Made by a program: the position numbers and the translations under genes | Shown here: piece by piece, positions 16,677 through 26,220 of the stretch | Layout: every line of letters starts with the position of its first letter | Numbering within the stretch: the first letter of the stretch is position 1 | The notes under the pieces: generated by a model | Seen by the model: only the letters and a program-made list of their open reading frames with translations | Databases searched by the model: none | What the model was told of the DNA's origin: nothing | Assembly (NCBI RefSeq): GCF_007748175.1 | Contig: NZ_CP037422.1 | Span: 5,162,334-5,226,333 of the forward strand | Direction of reading: 5' to 3' | Source of the DNA: Gimesia aquarii | GTDB taxonomy: Bacteria > Planctomycetota > Planctomycetia > Planctomycetales > Planctomycetaceae | Length of the DNA: 64,000 nt

Positions 16677-19633
16677 AATTCCTTCCTGCCTGGTTTTGTT
16701 TGTTGAGTTGGCTCTCGATGGTGGGGGGGATTTCTGCTGCTGATGATACGTTCTTTCATGACACTGTGGAACCAATTCTTCGTAAACATTGTTACGAGTG
16801 TCATTCCCATGCTTCTGGAGTGATGGAGGGAGACCTCACACTGGATTGGCAGAGTGGTTGGAAAACGGGGGGAAGTCGCGGTGCTGCAATCGCTCCTGGT
16901 GACCCGGAAAGTAGTCTGCTGATTAAAGCGATTCGTCACAGTGATTCCGAATTACAGATGCCCGAGCAGAAGCTATCTGACAAAGAGATTGCTGCTCTCG
17001 TAAAATGGGTCAAAGACGGAGCCCAGGACCCGCGAACGACGAAGCCCGCGTCAAAGGCCACCGATCCTACGGACTGGTGGTCGTTGAAACCACTTTTGCG
17101 CCCTCATGTTCCCGGTGATGGATCCAGAAATTCGATTGATGCATTTATCCAAACGCGACTGCAGCAGAAAAAATTGAAACCGTCTCCGGAAGCAAATCGA
17201 CGCACCTTGATTCGTCGGTTGATGTTCGATCTACATGGGCTACAGCCTACGGTTGAAGAGACAAACGCGTTTCTTGCAGACTCAAGTCCTCAGGCTTATG
17301 AAAAGTTAGTTGACCGATTGCTGTCCTCGCCTCGATATGGAGAACGCTGGGCACGACACTGGCTCGATACGGTCCATTTCGCAGATTCACATGGGTTTGA
17401 GCACGACGTCTTTCGGCCTCACGCGTGGCGGTATCGTGACTATGTTATTGATCGCTTTAATCGTGATATTCCCTGGGCACAGTTTATTCGAGAGCAACTG
17501 GCGGCTGATTTTTTCTTTCCTGAGGCATCGGAGCTAACGGTCGCGCTGGGGTTTCTTGGGGCAGGTCCTTATGATCAAAGCGCAGCTGCCACTGCACCCA
17601 AGTCGTTTGAATATCTTGACCGTGATGATCTGGTGACCCAAACCATGGGGGCCTTCGCCAGCACCACAGCAAACTGTGCACGATGCCATACACACAAATT
17701 CGACCCCATTACACAAGCCGACTATTATGCGCTGCAGGCAGTATTTGCTGGCGTTGGTAAAGGCGATGTTGCATTTGACATGGATCGAGCGGTCGCCAGT
17801 CAGCGATCTCACTGGAAAAACCTTAAGGCAGCCGCTCAAAACAAGAATACAAATATTCTATTGAAACCAGATAATCTGAAATTGGTTGCGGAATGGGAAC
17901 AATCCCGCGCTCCTCAAACGCGTTGGGTACCTCTTGAGCCTGATGTCTTTGTTTCGACCAACCGCGCGAATTTGAAACGCCAGCCTGATGCATCGATACT
18001 TTCAAGCGGAAAAACGCCAGAGCAGGAGACAATTGTCGTCACGGCAAACACATCGCTCTCAACAATAACTGCGGTGCGGCTGGATTTATTGAATGATGAC
18101 TCGCTGCCCCACAAAGGGCCGGGAAGGGCACACAATGGAAATCTCCATTTAAACGAGTTTGAATTACGTGCTTTCAAACCCGATGCAGTGGAAGGACAAG
18201 TGGTTCCCATTGGTCAGGCAACAGCAGACTTTAATCAGGCTGGCTGGACGATTCAGCATGCCGTCGACGGGAATCCCAAAACGGCTTGGGGAATCTACCC
18301 GAAAGTCGGCGTGCCGCATCATGCAGTATTTGTTTTGAAAACACCGTTGATTGTTGAGCCTGGTACGAAATTATCAGTCACACTGAAACAGGTACATGGT
18401 GGTGCACATGTCATCGGGCGTTTCAAATTAGCTGTTACTGATGCACCGAAGTTGAACGTGATTGCACTTCCGATAGAAGTCGAGGCGGTTTTAAATAGTC
18501 CCGCTGATCAGCGGTCAGCTGAACAACAGACATTGCTCGCTTCCACTATTTTGCAACACCGGGCGGAGCAGGAACTGGAGAAGCTCCCATCACAAGTCAA
18601 GGTTTACGCGGCGGCAGCAGAAGCTGCGAACGAGAGAGGTATGATAAAGTTATCCCAGCCGCGTGAGATTCGACTTTTAGTGCGTGGTAATCTTGAAAAG
18701 CCGCGCGATGTGATTGGGCCTGGTGCTTTAACGGCATTATCTCCTTTGCCAGCTCGGTTTGAACTACCAAAATCTCATCATGAATCAGCGAGAAGAGCAG
18801 CACTTGCAGACTGGTTGGCTGACCCACGGAATCCGCTGACCTGGCGAAGCATCGCCAATCGCGTATGGCACTATCATTTTGGTAAGGGACTATGTGATAC
18901 GCCAAATGATTTCGGACGTATGGGAGGTACACCCTCTCACCCTGAGTTGCTCGATTGGCTGGCCTGTGAACTGCGTGATCAAAATGGATCATTGAAACAT
19001 CTGCATCGTCTGATTTGTAACAGCAAAACCTATCGACAATCATCGGCCTACCGCTCAGAGTTGGTTACACACGATCCCGAAAATCGATTGCTGGCACGCA
19101 TGTCGCGGCAACGTCTTGATGCAGGAAGTTTCCGAGATTCGGTTTTGCTGGTGAGCGGACAACTTGACTTGAAGAGTGGCGGGCCAGGAGATTCTCATTT
19201 TACAACGACTCCCGGTCCGCAAGTGACGCCGGTGTTACACTACGATCAATTTGATCTGGATAGTCCGGCAGCCAATCGACGCAGCATATATCGCGTGGTC
19301 TGGCGTGGTATCCCTGATCCTCTGATGGACGTGTTGGATTTTCCCGACCTGGGTTTATTAGCTCCGACACGTGGCTTTTCAGCCTCTCCTTTGCAATCTC
19401 TGGTTCTGTTTAACAATCGTTTTATTTTACATCAGTCACAAAAGTTGGCAGAGCGGGCACGAAAGTTACAAACCAAATTACCAGGCCAGATTAAACAGAT
19501 CGTTTTATGGGTCTGGTTGCGAGAACCAGCGGAAGATGAATTGAAAAAAATGACAACTTTGGCTGGCAAGCATGGTTTGGAAGCCGTTTGCCGTTTGGTT
19601 CTGAACAGCAATGAGTTTCTTTTTGTTGAGTAA
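16673..19633 (+). CDS. Secreted PSCyt1-DUF1549-DUF1553 cytochrome-domain protein with discoidin-like insert
   Basis: The start is the ATG at 16673 inside the IclR stop (ATGA), nine bases after GGGAG; length 986 residues. A Sec signal peptide (cut near ISA-AD) precedes a PSCyt1 domain with haem motif CYECH (40-44). DUF1549 follows from about residue 150, with the family motifs RTLIRRLMFDLHG and PRYGERWARHWLD and a second CxxCH in CARCHTHKFDP. DUF1553 forms the C-terminal third (NPLTWRSIANRVWHYHFGKGL, SHPELLDWLA). Between them, about residues 450-600, lies a beta-rich segment that resembles an F5/8 type C carbohydrate-binding domain. The family is restricted mainly to planctomycetes and relatives; its chemistry is not established. 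The pair with the next gene, DUF1501, is the usual arrangement. Confidence 0.93.
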   Translation: MKFLPAWFCLLSWLSMVGGISAADDTFFHDTVEPILRKHCYECHSHASGVMEGDLTLDWQSGWKTGGSRGAAIAPGDPESSLLIKAIRHSDSELQMPEQKLSDKEIAALVKWVKDGAQDPRTTKPASKATDPTDWWSLKPLLRPHVPGDGSRNSIDAFIQTRLQQKKLKPSPEANRRTLIRRLMFDLHGLQPTVEETNAFLADSSPQAYEKLVDRLLSSPRYGERWARHWLDTVHFADSHGFEHDVFRPHAWRYRDYVIDRFNRDIPWAQFIREQLAADFFFPEASELTVALGFLGAGPYDQSAAATAPKSFEYLDRDDLVTQTMGAFASTTANCARCHTHKFDPITQADYYALQAVFAGVGKGDVAFDMDRAVASQRSHWKNLKAAAQNKNTNILLKPDNLKLVAEWEQSRAPQTRWVPLEPDVFVSTNRANLKRQPDASILSSGKTPEQETIVVTANTSLSTITAVRLDLLNDDSLPHKGPGRAHNGNLHLNEFELRAFKPDAVEGQVVPIGQATADFNQAGWTIQHAVDGNPKTAWGIYPKVGVPHHAVFVLKTPLIVEPGTKLSVTLKQVHGGAHVIGRFKLAVTDAPKLNVIALPIEVEAVLNSPADQRSAEQQTLLASTILQHRAEQELEKLPSQVKVYAAAAEAANERGMIKLSQPREIRLLVRGNLEKPRDVIGPGALTALSPLPARFELPKSHHESARRAALADWLADPRNPLTWRSIANRVWHYHFGKGLCDTPNDFGRMGGTPSHPELLDWLACELRDQNGSLKHLHRLICNSKTYRQSSAYRSELVTHDPENRLLARMSRQRLDAGSFRDSVLLVSGQLDLKSGGPGDSHFTTTPGPQVTPVLHYDQFDLDSPAANRRSIYRVVWRGIPDPLMDVLDFPDLGLLAPTRGFSASPLQSLVLFNNRFILHQSQKLAERARKLQTKLPGQIKQIVLWVWLREPAEDELKKMTTLAGKHGLEAVCRLVLNSNEFLFVE

Positions 19634-19638
19634 CAACA

Positions 19639-21069
19639 ATGTCAAACTTAATCAAACATCATCTTTCGCGGCGTGAGCTTCTCATGCAGTCAGGCGGTAG
19701 TTTTGGCGCTGCGGTATTGGCTCACTGGTTGGGACACAAATCAGTTCCGGCGGCTTCGACAAGGAAAATGAACGGTGGTTTGCATCATCCGGCGAAAGCA
19801 CGACGTGTCATTCAGCTGTTTATGAACGGCGGCGCCAGTCCCATGGACACGTTTGATTTTAAGCCAGAATTGAAACGTCTTCATGGACAGAAACTGGGAC
19901 CGAAAGAGAAACCGGAAGGTTTCACTGCGGCCGCTGGTGCTGTGATGAAGAGTCCATTCAAATTTGCTCAACATGGTGAAACCGGTCGTTGGGTCAGTTC
20001 GGTCTTTCCCCATCAGGCGAAAATTGTCGATGAGTTAGCGTTTTTGATGGCGATGACTACCAAGACCAACGTGCATGGACCAGCCAGTTACATGATGAAT
20101 ACCGGCTTTATGTTGCCAGGGTTTCCCTGTATGGGGGCCTGGATTTCCTACGCCCTTGGTAACCTTTCCGACAATCTACCAGCGTTCGTAGTGCTGCCAG
20201 ATGTGCGAGGTCTGCCTTATAATCAAAAAGGAAATTTTAGTGGTGGCTTCCTGCCCGCAAAACACCAGGGAACTCTCGTCAATGCGGCAAGCAAAACACC
20301 GATTCCGAATCTATTTGCAGATCCGCAATACACGTTCGCGCGAGATACAGCGGATAAGAATACTTTTGCGCTATTGCAACAGTTTAATCGACAGCATGCG
20401 GAAACTCGCCCGGATGATTCACGATTAGAAGCACGCATTGCCGCGGGTGAACTCGCCGCGAAGATGCAACTGAGTGCACCCGAAGCATTCGATCTCACTC
20501 GGGAATCAAAAGAGACACAGACCGCTTACGGTCTGGACCAGAAAGTGACGGAAGATTTTGGCAAACGTTGTCTATTGGCAAGGCGTTTGCTGGAACGGGG
20601 CACACGGTTTGTTCAAGTCTGGAGTGGTCCACAGGGGGCGGTCAATAACTGGGACAACCACGGCAATATCCAAACTGAGTTGCCTGCGATCGCGAATAGT
20701 GTCGATCAACCCATTTCCGCTCTCTTTCAAGATATAAAGTCGCGTGGGTTACTTGATGATACACTCATTATCTGGACGACGGAATTCGGGCGCACACCTT
20801 TTGCCCAGGGAAGCCAGGGGCGTGATCATAATCGAGGCACGTTTGTTACCTGGCTGGCCGGTGCCGGAATCAAAGCAGGGGCAAGTCATGGTAAAAGTGA
20901 TGATCTTGGTTACCAGACCGCTGAAGGTAAAACCTATTGTTATGATTTGCATGCCACGGTCCTGCACTTACTGGGCATCGACCACAAACGGCTGACGTAC
21001 CGTACGGCTGGTATTGATCGCCGTCTGACTGACGTCCATGGGCATGTGATACACGACATTTTGAGTTGA
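19639..21069 (+). CDS. Tat-exported DUF1501 protein
   Basis: A 476-residue DUF1501 protein with an N-terminal twin-arginine motif SRRELL (residues 10-15) and hydrophobic segment, so it is probably exported folded. DUF1501 belongs to the alkaline phosphatase/sulfatase-like fold. Visible family blocks are VIQLFMNGGASPMDTFD, the PFKFAQHGETGRWVS block, RCLLARRLLERGTRFVQVW, and the C-terminal TEFGRTPFAQG with GRDHNRGTF and the His-containing YDLHATVLHLLG. These last motifs would supply metal ligands. It begins five bases after the PSCyt1 stop and is surely cotranscribed. In this family its partner protein probably supplies electron transfer or binding, while DUF1501 may be a hydrolase; this remains unproven. 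Confidence 0.93.
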   Translation: MSNLIKHHLSRRELLMQSGGSFGAAVLAHWLGHKSVPAASTRKMNGGLHHPAKARRVIQLFMNGGASPMDTFDFKPELKRLHGQKLGPKEKPEGFTAAAGAVMKSPFKFAQHGETGRWVSSVFPHQAKIVDELAFLMAMTTKTNVHGPASYMMNTGFMLPGFPCMGAWISYALGNLSDNLPAFVVLPDVRGLPYNQKGNFSGGFLPAKHQGTLVNAASKTPIPNLFADPQYTFARDTADKNTFALLQQFNRQHAETRPDDSRLEARIAAGELAAKMQLSAPEAFDLTRESKETQTAYGLDQKVTEDFGKRCLLARRLLERGTRFVQVWSGPQGAVNNWDNHGNIQTELPAIANSVDQPISALFQDIKSRGLLDDTLIIWTTEFGRTPFAQGSQGRDHNRGTFVTWLAGAGIKAGASHGKSDDLGYQTAEGKTYCYDLHATVLHLLGIDHKRLTYRTAGIDRRLTDVHGHVIHDILS

Positions 21070-21198
21070 TACATTAGATGCCGTGGTGCGAACATCTTGA
21101 ATTTCCTTATGAGCCGATGGTATGATCTTGATAGTCTAGTCGGGCGGCGCTGACCCCGGCTGATTGAGTTCAAAGTTTCGTAAAAAGGAAACTGAGCC

Positions 21199-23511
21199 AT
21201 GCCGTTGAATCGACGCGATTTCGTTCAGGCCATGATGTATAGCCCGTTTGCTCTAACTCTCTCTTTGTCACAAGCAAAAAGAGTGACTGCAGAAGAGACA
21301 AATACCAGTGGTGTATCCATTGCTGAGATTCATGAGGGCGAGGATGTTTTTGCGTACATCCAACGCGTCAAAGGTGGATTCGATCTACAACTTTACCGCG
21401 AAATTCTTGGTGCGGCTAATGCATTCAAAGAGGGCGATCAGATCATCGGCGTTGCTGCGACTGACGAAGAATCTCGCAAGAATGCCCGTGCATTGTTAGA
21501 GGCGACTCGTATTATTGATATCAACGCACATCCTGTCTTCAAAGATAAACTTCATCAACTGATAACAAACCGGCAGAGTTCTACTTTAAAGGAACGTTCA
21601 GCAAATCTGACACTTGGAGCTTTAAAACAACTGTTACTCACTGAAGATGAGGCGACCATCAAAAAAGTTACGAGTGGTCTCTCCAGTGATGTCATTGGCT
21701 CTGTTGTGAAGCTGATGACTAATGGAGAATTGATTATCGTTGGTTCCAAAGTCTTCAATTCCCTGCCGGGTAGTCAGATCGGTGCGCGAGGTTATTTGGG
21801 CGCACGATTGCAACCAAATTCACCGACGGACAATTTAGATGACATCTTCTGGCAAGTCCTTGACGGATGGTCGTATGCAGTAGGAGATGTTCTACTGGGA
21901 ACAAATCCTGTTTCCAGCACGCCTGAGTCGGTTGAGGCTGTGGAATTGGTGTTGAAGGATATCCTTTTGACATTTGGTGTGGCAGATATTATGCCGCATT
22001 GTGTGCTATCACATATTGACGTTCAAGCAGAAGTCGAGCGACAAAACCCAGGCAGTACGGCTCTTTGGTTCCAAAGTATCGCAGGTAGTGATGACGCCAA
22101 CGAAACATTTGACATCAGTGTCAAAAAGATGCGTGACTACGCACGTTCGCGGACGGGGCAATATGGTTTGTATTTTGAAACGGGGCAAGGGGCAGATTTT
22201 ACCAACGGCCATAGTCATGGCTTTGATATGGTACTGCATGAATCTCGCAAATATGGTTTTGCACGTGCCTTGACTCAAGATGTTGCCGCGGCTCAAAAGT
22301 CTGCCGGTAAAGAATCTGCTCCCTGGGTGCATCTCAACGATGTGGCAGGGTTTATCGGACCGGAAGTATTTCGGACGCGCGAACAACTCGTCCGTTGTTG
22401 TCTGGAAGACATCATCATGGGTAAGCTGCATGGCTTGACAATCGGACTTGATGTCTGTTCCACATTGCATATGGACGTTTCGCTTGATGATTTAGACTGG
22501 TGCCTGGATCAGATCATGCCTGCGAATCCGGCGTATCTGATGGCGTTGCCAACGAAGATCGACCCTATGCTGGGTTATCTTACGACCGGTTTTCAGGACC
22601 ATGTCCGCATGCGAGAGAAATTCGGCTATCGTGTGAATAACAAAATGTGGGGCTTCTTTCAGAAGCTGGCTGTGATTGACGCGAGTGGAAAACCAACCGA
22701 GCACTTTGGTGATCCTACTTGGGTATACTTGCTGTACCGCCGAAAAAAAGGAGATTCTCGTACCAACCGGGCAATTTTAAAAGAAGGTCGTCAAAAATTA
22801 TCAGAAGTCCGGGGCCGCGGCGTCTTCATCGCAGAGGGGTATGGGGAAAAGCATTCGGAGTTGGAACCTTCATTGAAAGTCGAAATCGATCAGATTTATC
22901 ATGATGCCAAAAAGAGCATCTGGGCAGAGCTCACTCCCGACTTTATTTCCAATGTGCCTGAAGCGGTCCCTTTAACAACTCAGTCAAATGATCGCCTTGA
23001 ATACATTTTGCATCCGACAACAGGGGAACAACTTTCCAAAGCCGCTACAAAAATGATTCGACAACTACGAAACAGTTATGATGAAAAATTCGATGTGCAA
23101 GTGGTGATCTCCGATGGTCTAAACGCACTGTCGATTATGGACGAAGGACACCTGGAACCGTTCCTTAAGGAACTAAGGCAGCAATTGCAAGCTGCGGGCT
23201 ACCATCCCGCGAAGCGTAACATCATTATCAAGTCAGGGCGTGTTCGTGCGGGTTACCGAATTGGTGAATTGCTCTTCGGCGGTCTTTCAGGGAATCGTGC
23301 GATTCTTCACATCATCGGCGAGCGTCCGGGTACCGGCCACCATACATTTTCTGTTTATATGACTTCCCCTCTTGGTTCCGTCTGGAATCAATCAGGTAAA
23401 GTGGACCACAATATTACGAAAGTGGTCTCCGGGATCGCCACGACTGCTCTCATTCCCAGCAAAGGAGCCGATGAGACGGTTCGGATATTGCATCAGATGA
23501 ATGCGGGCTAA
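21199..23511 (+). CDS. Fused ethanolamine ammonia-lyase EutB-EutC with Tat-like leader
   Basis: The 770-residue protein joins both subunits of adenosylcobalamin-dependent ethanolamine ammonia-lyase, which splits ethanolamine into acetaldehyde and ammonia. Residues about 45-515 match EutB: GVAATDEESRKNAR, LGARLQP with Arg203, YFETGQG with Glu327, FIGPE, and GLDVC with Asp418, the probable equivalents of the catalytic Arg, Glu and Asp. Residues about 565-765 match EutC: VVISDGLNALS, SGRVRAGYRIGE and IIGERPG. The N-terminus MPLNRRDFVQ with a following hydrophobic stretch and RVTA-EE looks like a Tat signal, which is odd for a B12 enzyme whose reactivation needs cytosolic factors. It lies 129 bases after DUF1501 in the IclR-led cluster. 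No EutA reactivase, permease or shell protein is seen nearby. Confidence 0.9.
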   Translation: MPLNRRDFVQAMMYSPFALTLSLSQAKRVTAEETNTSGVSIAEIHEGEDVFAYIQRVKGGFDLQLYREILGAANAFKEGDQIIGVAATDEESRKNARALLEATRIIDINAHPVFKDKLHQLITNRQSSTLKERSANLTLGALKQLLLTEDEATIKKVTSGLSSDVIGSVVKLMTNGELIIVGSKVFNSLPGSQIGARGYLGARLQPNSPTDNLDDIFWQVLDGWSYAVGDVLLGTNPVSSTPESVEAVELVLKDILLTFGVADIMPHCVLSHIDVQAEVERQNPGSTALWFQSIAGSDDANETFDISVKKMRDYARSRTGQYGLYFETGQGADFTNGHSHGFDMVLHESRKYGFARALTQDVAAAQKSAGKESAPWVHLNDVAGFIGPEVFRTREQLVRCCLEDIIMGKLHGLTIGLDVCSTLHMDVSLDDLDWCLDQIMPANPAYLMALPTKIDPMLGYLTTGFQDHVRMREKFGYRVNNKMWGFFQKLAVIDASGKPTEHFGDPTWVYLLYRRKKGDSRTNRAILKEGRQKLSEVRGRGVFIAEGYGEKHSELEPSLKVEIDQIYHDAKKSIWAELTPDFISNVPEAVPLTTQSNDRLEYILHPTTGEQLSKAATKMIRQLRNSYDEKFDVQVVISDGLNALSIMDEGHLEPFLKELRQQLQAAGYHPAKRNIIIKSGRVRAGYRIGELLFGGLSGNRAILHIIGERPGTGHHTFSVYMTSPLGSVWNQSGKVDHNITKVVSGIATTALIPSKGADETVRILHQMNAG

Positions 23512-23565
23512 GATATGGGTGTTGAACCAGTCGAATTGTTTAACTGTGAATACCTAATCTTGCGT

Positions 23566-23610
23566 GGGAAATGTATCATTGGAGAAAATACTATTCAACA
23601 TTTTCCCTTT
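23566..23610 (+). terminator. Possible terminator after the IclR-EutBC operon
   Basis: GGGAAATGT (23566-23574) can pair with ACATTTTCCC (23598-23607) with one bulge, and TTT follows. The loop is long (23 bases) and the U-run short, so this is a weak candidate. Confidence 0.3.
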
Positions 23611-23707
23611 AAATACTAAAATACCGATTCATCGATGATTTTAGATTCATTCCGCATGCAAACCAAATAATGAGGCTCAACTTAACTCACTAGAGAAGGA
23701 GATCGAA

Positions 23708-24166
23708 GTGAAACAAGTGGCATTACTGGTTCTATTTCTCATTTGGGGAGGTACAACGACATTTTCTGCAGAACCTGCACCAGAAGAAGATTACCAGATT
23801 GTGGAAGGGAAATGGTTTCGGATGGCCAAAGATAGAAAAGGATCCCCCGTTCGAATTGAGCAGGAGCTATCACAGAAGATGGCAAAAGTTAAAGCCTATG
23901 ATCGACACGGCAAGTTGATCCTTTCACAACAGGCAAAATTTCGTTTGCAACGTACGGACGATCTGAATCTTTTTATCTACTACGAATTGGAAATTTTAGA
24001 AGGTCCGAAGAAAGGCGTTAAGCAGAAGAAGCCTCAGCTATGTATTTATCGTTTGAGAGGTGACAGGCTCATCGTTGTGGAGGGAATGGCGAGTGATGAT
24101 AAATTACCTTCAGTGGTTTTAGTCTGGTGGAAGATGAAAACGCTGAACTCAACTCCAGAAATTTAA
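23708..24166 (+). CDS. Small secreted protein, TIGR03067-like
   Basis: A GTG at 23708 with AAGGAG six bases upstream starts a 152-residue protein. It has a signal peptide (hydrophobic LLVLFLIWGG, cut near FSA-EP) and a compact beta-rich mature domain. A start block IVEGKWFRM and a C-terminal block RLRGDRLIVVEG resemble the planctomycete TIGR03067 lipocalin-like family, in which a short 'EGxW' segment opens the barrel. No catalytic residues are visible. It is likely periplasmic and may bind a small ligand. It is separated from EutBC by almost 200 bases and probably has its own promoter. Confidence 0.72.
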   Translation: MKQVALLVLFLIWGGTTTFSAEPAPEEDYQIVEGKWFRMAKDRKGSPVRIEQELSQKMAKVKAYDRHGKLILSQQAKFRLQRTDDLNLFIYYELEILEGPKKGVKQKKPQLCIYRLRGDRLIVVEGMASDDKLPSVVLVWWKMKTLNSTPEI

Positions 24167-24181
24167 ATGATAGATATGGTT

Positions 24182-24586
24182 TTAATTCTTGGCTCGTTTT
24201 TTTCTGGAACGATTCCAGGCAATCCAACCACCAATTCTTAAAAAGAACCAACCTACCCATGCCTGAAAAAGATTAGCATGGCATTCGCCAGCGAGTGCTG
24301 TCAAACGCCAGACCGTGTCAGATTCACAGCGTGTGTATTCACCGGTGGCATAGAGCCTGTCATGTACAACTCCTGCGATATCTACCTTGGACCAGCGAAC
24401 AAGAATACGACCAAACCAGGGGATGGAACTAAAATCGGTAATGAAATTTTCCGGGACAGTAATGACTTTGTCTCGCACATTGACTGTGAGTTCGCGTAAC
24501 AGCTTGCGGCAGCCATCAGGTTGTCGTTCGGTTTGAAGTAATCCACTCACAAGAAATACGGATTCTTTGTCAGGAGTTGTTGTCAA
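24182..24586 (-). CDS. DUF1353 family protein
   Basis: A 134-residue protein with the DUF1353 core: VPENFITDFSSIPW, then AGVVHDRLY with a conserved His-Asp, and a C-terminal hydrophobic segment AWVGWFFLRIGGWIAW before a basic tail RKKRAKN. DUF1353 proteins are found in phages and bacteria; the His/Asp pattern suggests an enzyme, possibly a peptidase, but this is unproven. The start is probably TTG at 24586, with GAAAGG about eight bases before; no in-frame ATG exists upstream. The gene ends 16 bases from the convergent small secreted-protein gene. No other phage gene is near, so it is more likely a domesticated gene. Confidence 0.8.
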   Translation of the reverse strand: MTTTPDKESVFLVSGLLQTERQPDGCRKLLRELTVNVRDKVITVPENFITDFSSIPWFGRILVRWSKVDIAGVVHDRLYATGEYTRCESDTVWRLTALAGECHANLFQAWVGWFFLRIGGWIAWNRSRKKRAKN

Positions 24587-24634
24587 CAGAGTCGCCTTTC
24601 ATTTCTGGATCAATGAAATTCAAGATCAGCACTA

Positions 24635-24667
24635 ATGAATCCATACCGGTATTTATTACCGATTCAT
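24635..24667. repeat. Imperfect inverted repeat downstream of the AraC-linked operon
   Basis: ATGAAT (24635-24640) pairs with ATTCAT (24662-24667), and inner CGGTA (24647-24651) pairs with TACCG (24657-24661) around a five-base loop; six unpaired bases lie on the left side. It sits about 50-80 bases beyond the minus-strand DUF1501 stop. Without a T-run it is a weak terminator or processing-site candidate. An 11-base match to its right half (TACCGATTCAT) recurs at 23622-23632. Confidence 0.35.
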
Positions 24668-24715
24668 AAATGATCTGTTGATTGTAATAGTTCACATTGC
24701 TCCTGAAAATGCATG

Positions 24716-26170
24716 TCAGGCGAGAATTTCCTTGACGACTCTTGGACTGTTTCCGACACCTGTCAGGCGTTCATTCAATCCATTCCGGGGGATGAAGAGC
24801 TCTTCGTGGTTTAGTCCGAGCAGATGTAACATGGTCGCATGCCAGTCTGGTACACTAACGCGGTTTTCCACGGCGGCAAAGCCCAGTTCGTCAGTTTCTC
24901 CCAGAACCATACCTTTCTTGACACCTCCACCTGCCATCCAGGTACACAGAGCATTCTTGTTATGATCGCGACCCGATTTTCGTTCATCTTTATCCGCAGT
25001 CAATTGTGCAATGGGTAAACGACCCATTTCACCACCCCACATCACAAGCGTATCATCTAATAAACCACGTTGTTTCAAATCTTGCAATAAGGCAGCAACC
25101 GGTTGATCTGTTCGCTGACAGGCAGTTTTCAAATTTGTCGCGATCGCGCTATGAGTATCCCAGATTTGGCTGTTGATAAATAATTGCACGAAGCGAACGC
25201 CTCTCTCAACGAGACGGCGTGCGATCAGGCATCTGCGACCATATGATTCGGTCACTTTTTGATCAATGCCATACTTCTTTTGCGTTTCTTCTGTTTCTTG
25301 AGAAAGGTCGAGTGCGTCAGAAGCTGAAATTTGCATTCGTGCAGCCAATGCATAAGTTGATAAACGAGATTCTAACTGACGATAATGTGATCGTTTTTGT
25401 TGATGAATTTGATCCAGGCGTGAGATCAAATCGCGTTCGAGTTTTGAGACTGCTTCGGGTTGATCGTAGCCCGGTTTCAAATTCAAGACCGGAGAGCCAG
25501 TCGCACGAAAACGAGTTCCCTGATGTTGCGCAGGTAGAAAGCCGGATTGCCAGTTTTCGATTCCGTTGACAGGTAATCCGAGTGGATCATCTAAAACAAC
25601 ATACGCAGGCAGGTTTTTATTTTCACTTCCCAATCCGTAAGAGACCCAGGCTCCCAATGCCGGATGTCCTGTAAATTCGCTGCCTGACTGAATTTTGTAA
25701 AGTGCAGGTTCGTGTGTCAAATTGGTTGTGAACATCGAACGAATCATGGTGATTTCATCAACTTGCTTCGCCAGATGCGGCATAACATCAGATACCCACA
25801 TGCCGGATTCACCATGCTGGGCAAATTTGAAGGGGCTCTTCATTAAGGCACCAGCTCGTTCAGGGAATTCGACTTCTCCTGCAATTTTGTCAAAATGCTC
25901 CTTCCCATGATGTTTATCCAGAAACGGCTTGGGATCAAACAAGTCCATTTGACTCGGTCCCCCGTTCATGAATAAATGAATCACTGACTTGATTCGCGGT
26001 TTGTGGTGAGGTCCGAGTGTCGGTGCCTCTTTATGAGTTGGAGTTTTTGAATCCGCATACAAGTCCTGACTAAGGAGCCAGGTCAAAGCGGCCCCTTGAA
26101 TTCCTGTAGAGACTTGCTGGAAAAAATGGCGTCTCGTTATGTTCTTTTGCGAAGAGTAATGATCTTTCAT
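24716..26170 (-). CDS. Tat-exported DUF1501 protein, last gene of the AraC-linked operon
   Basis: A 484-residue DUF1501 protein with a twin-arginine motif TRRHFF near residue 13 and a following hydrophobic stretch. Family blocks include VIHLFMNGGPSQMDLFD, PFKFAQHGESGMWVS, RCLIARRLVERGVRFVQLF, WGGEMGRLP, GRDHNKNAL and DWHATMLHLLG. It starts 50 bases after the stop of its PSCyt1 partner and is last in the seven-gene operon that begins at 34800. The exported phosphatase-like fold probably acts with the PSCyt1 protein on the substrate handled by the upstream enzymes; this is inferred from gene order only. Confidence 0.93.
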   Translation of the reverse strand: MKDHYSSQKNITRRHFFQQVSTGIQGAALTWLLSQDLYADSKTPTHKEAPTLGPHHKPRIKSVIHLFMNGGPSQMDLFDPKPFLDKHHGKEHFDKIAGEVEFPERAGALMKSPFKFAQHGESGMWVSDVMPHLAKQVDEITMIRSMFTTNLTHEPALYKIQSGSEFTGHPALGAWVSYGLGSENKNLPAYVVLDDPLGLPVNGIENWQSGFLPAQHQGTRFRATGSPVLNLKPGYDQPEAVSKLERDLISRLDQIHQQKRSHYRQLESRLSTYALAARMQISASDALDLSQETEETQKKYGIDQKVTESYGRRCLIARRLVERGVRFVQLFINSQIWDTHSAIATNLKTACQRTDQPVAALLQDLKQRGLLDDTLVMWGGEMGRLPIAQLTADKDERKSGRDHNKNALCTWMAGGGVKKGMVLGETDELGFAAVENRVSVPDWHATMLHLLGLNHEELFIPRNGLNERLTGVGNSPRVVKEILA

Positions 26171-26220
26171 GCGATGGCTCTTAATTTTATATGAATCTCC
26201 AAATCGTTATCCTGATTCAA

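Noticed and set aside
21070-21198. Possible cobalamin riboswitch before EutB-EutC
   Set aside because: The conserved B12-box core is not visible in the 129 bases, which are also short for this riboswitch.
21199-23511. Bacterial microcompartment locus
   Set aside because: No shell-protein gene is seen in the window, so only a lone lyase is supported.
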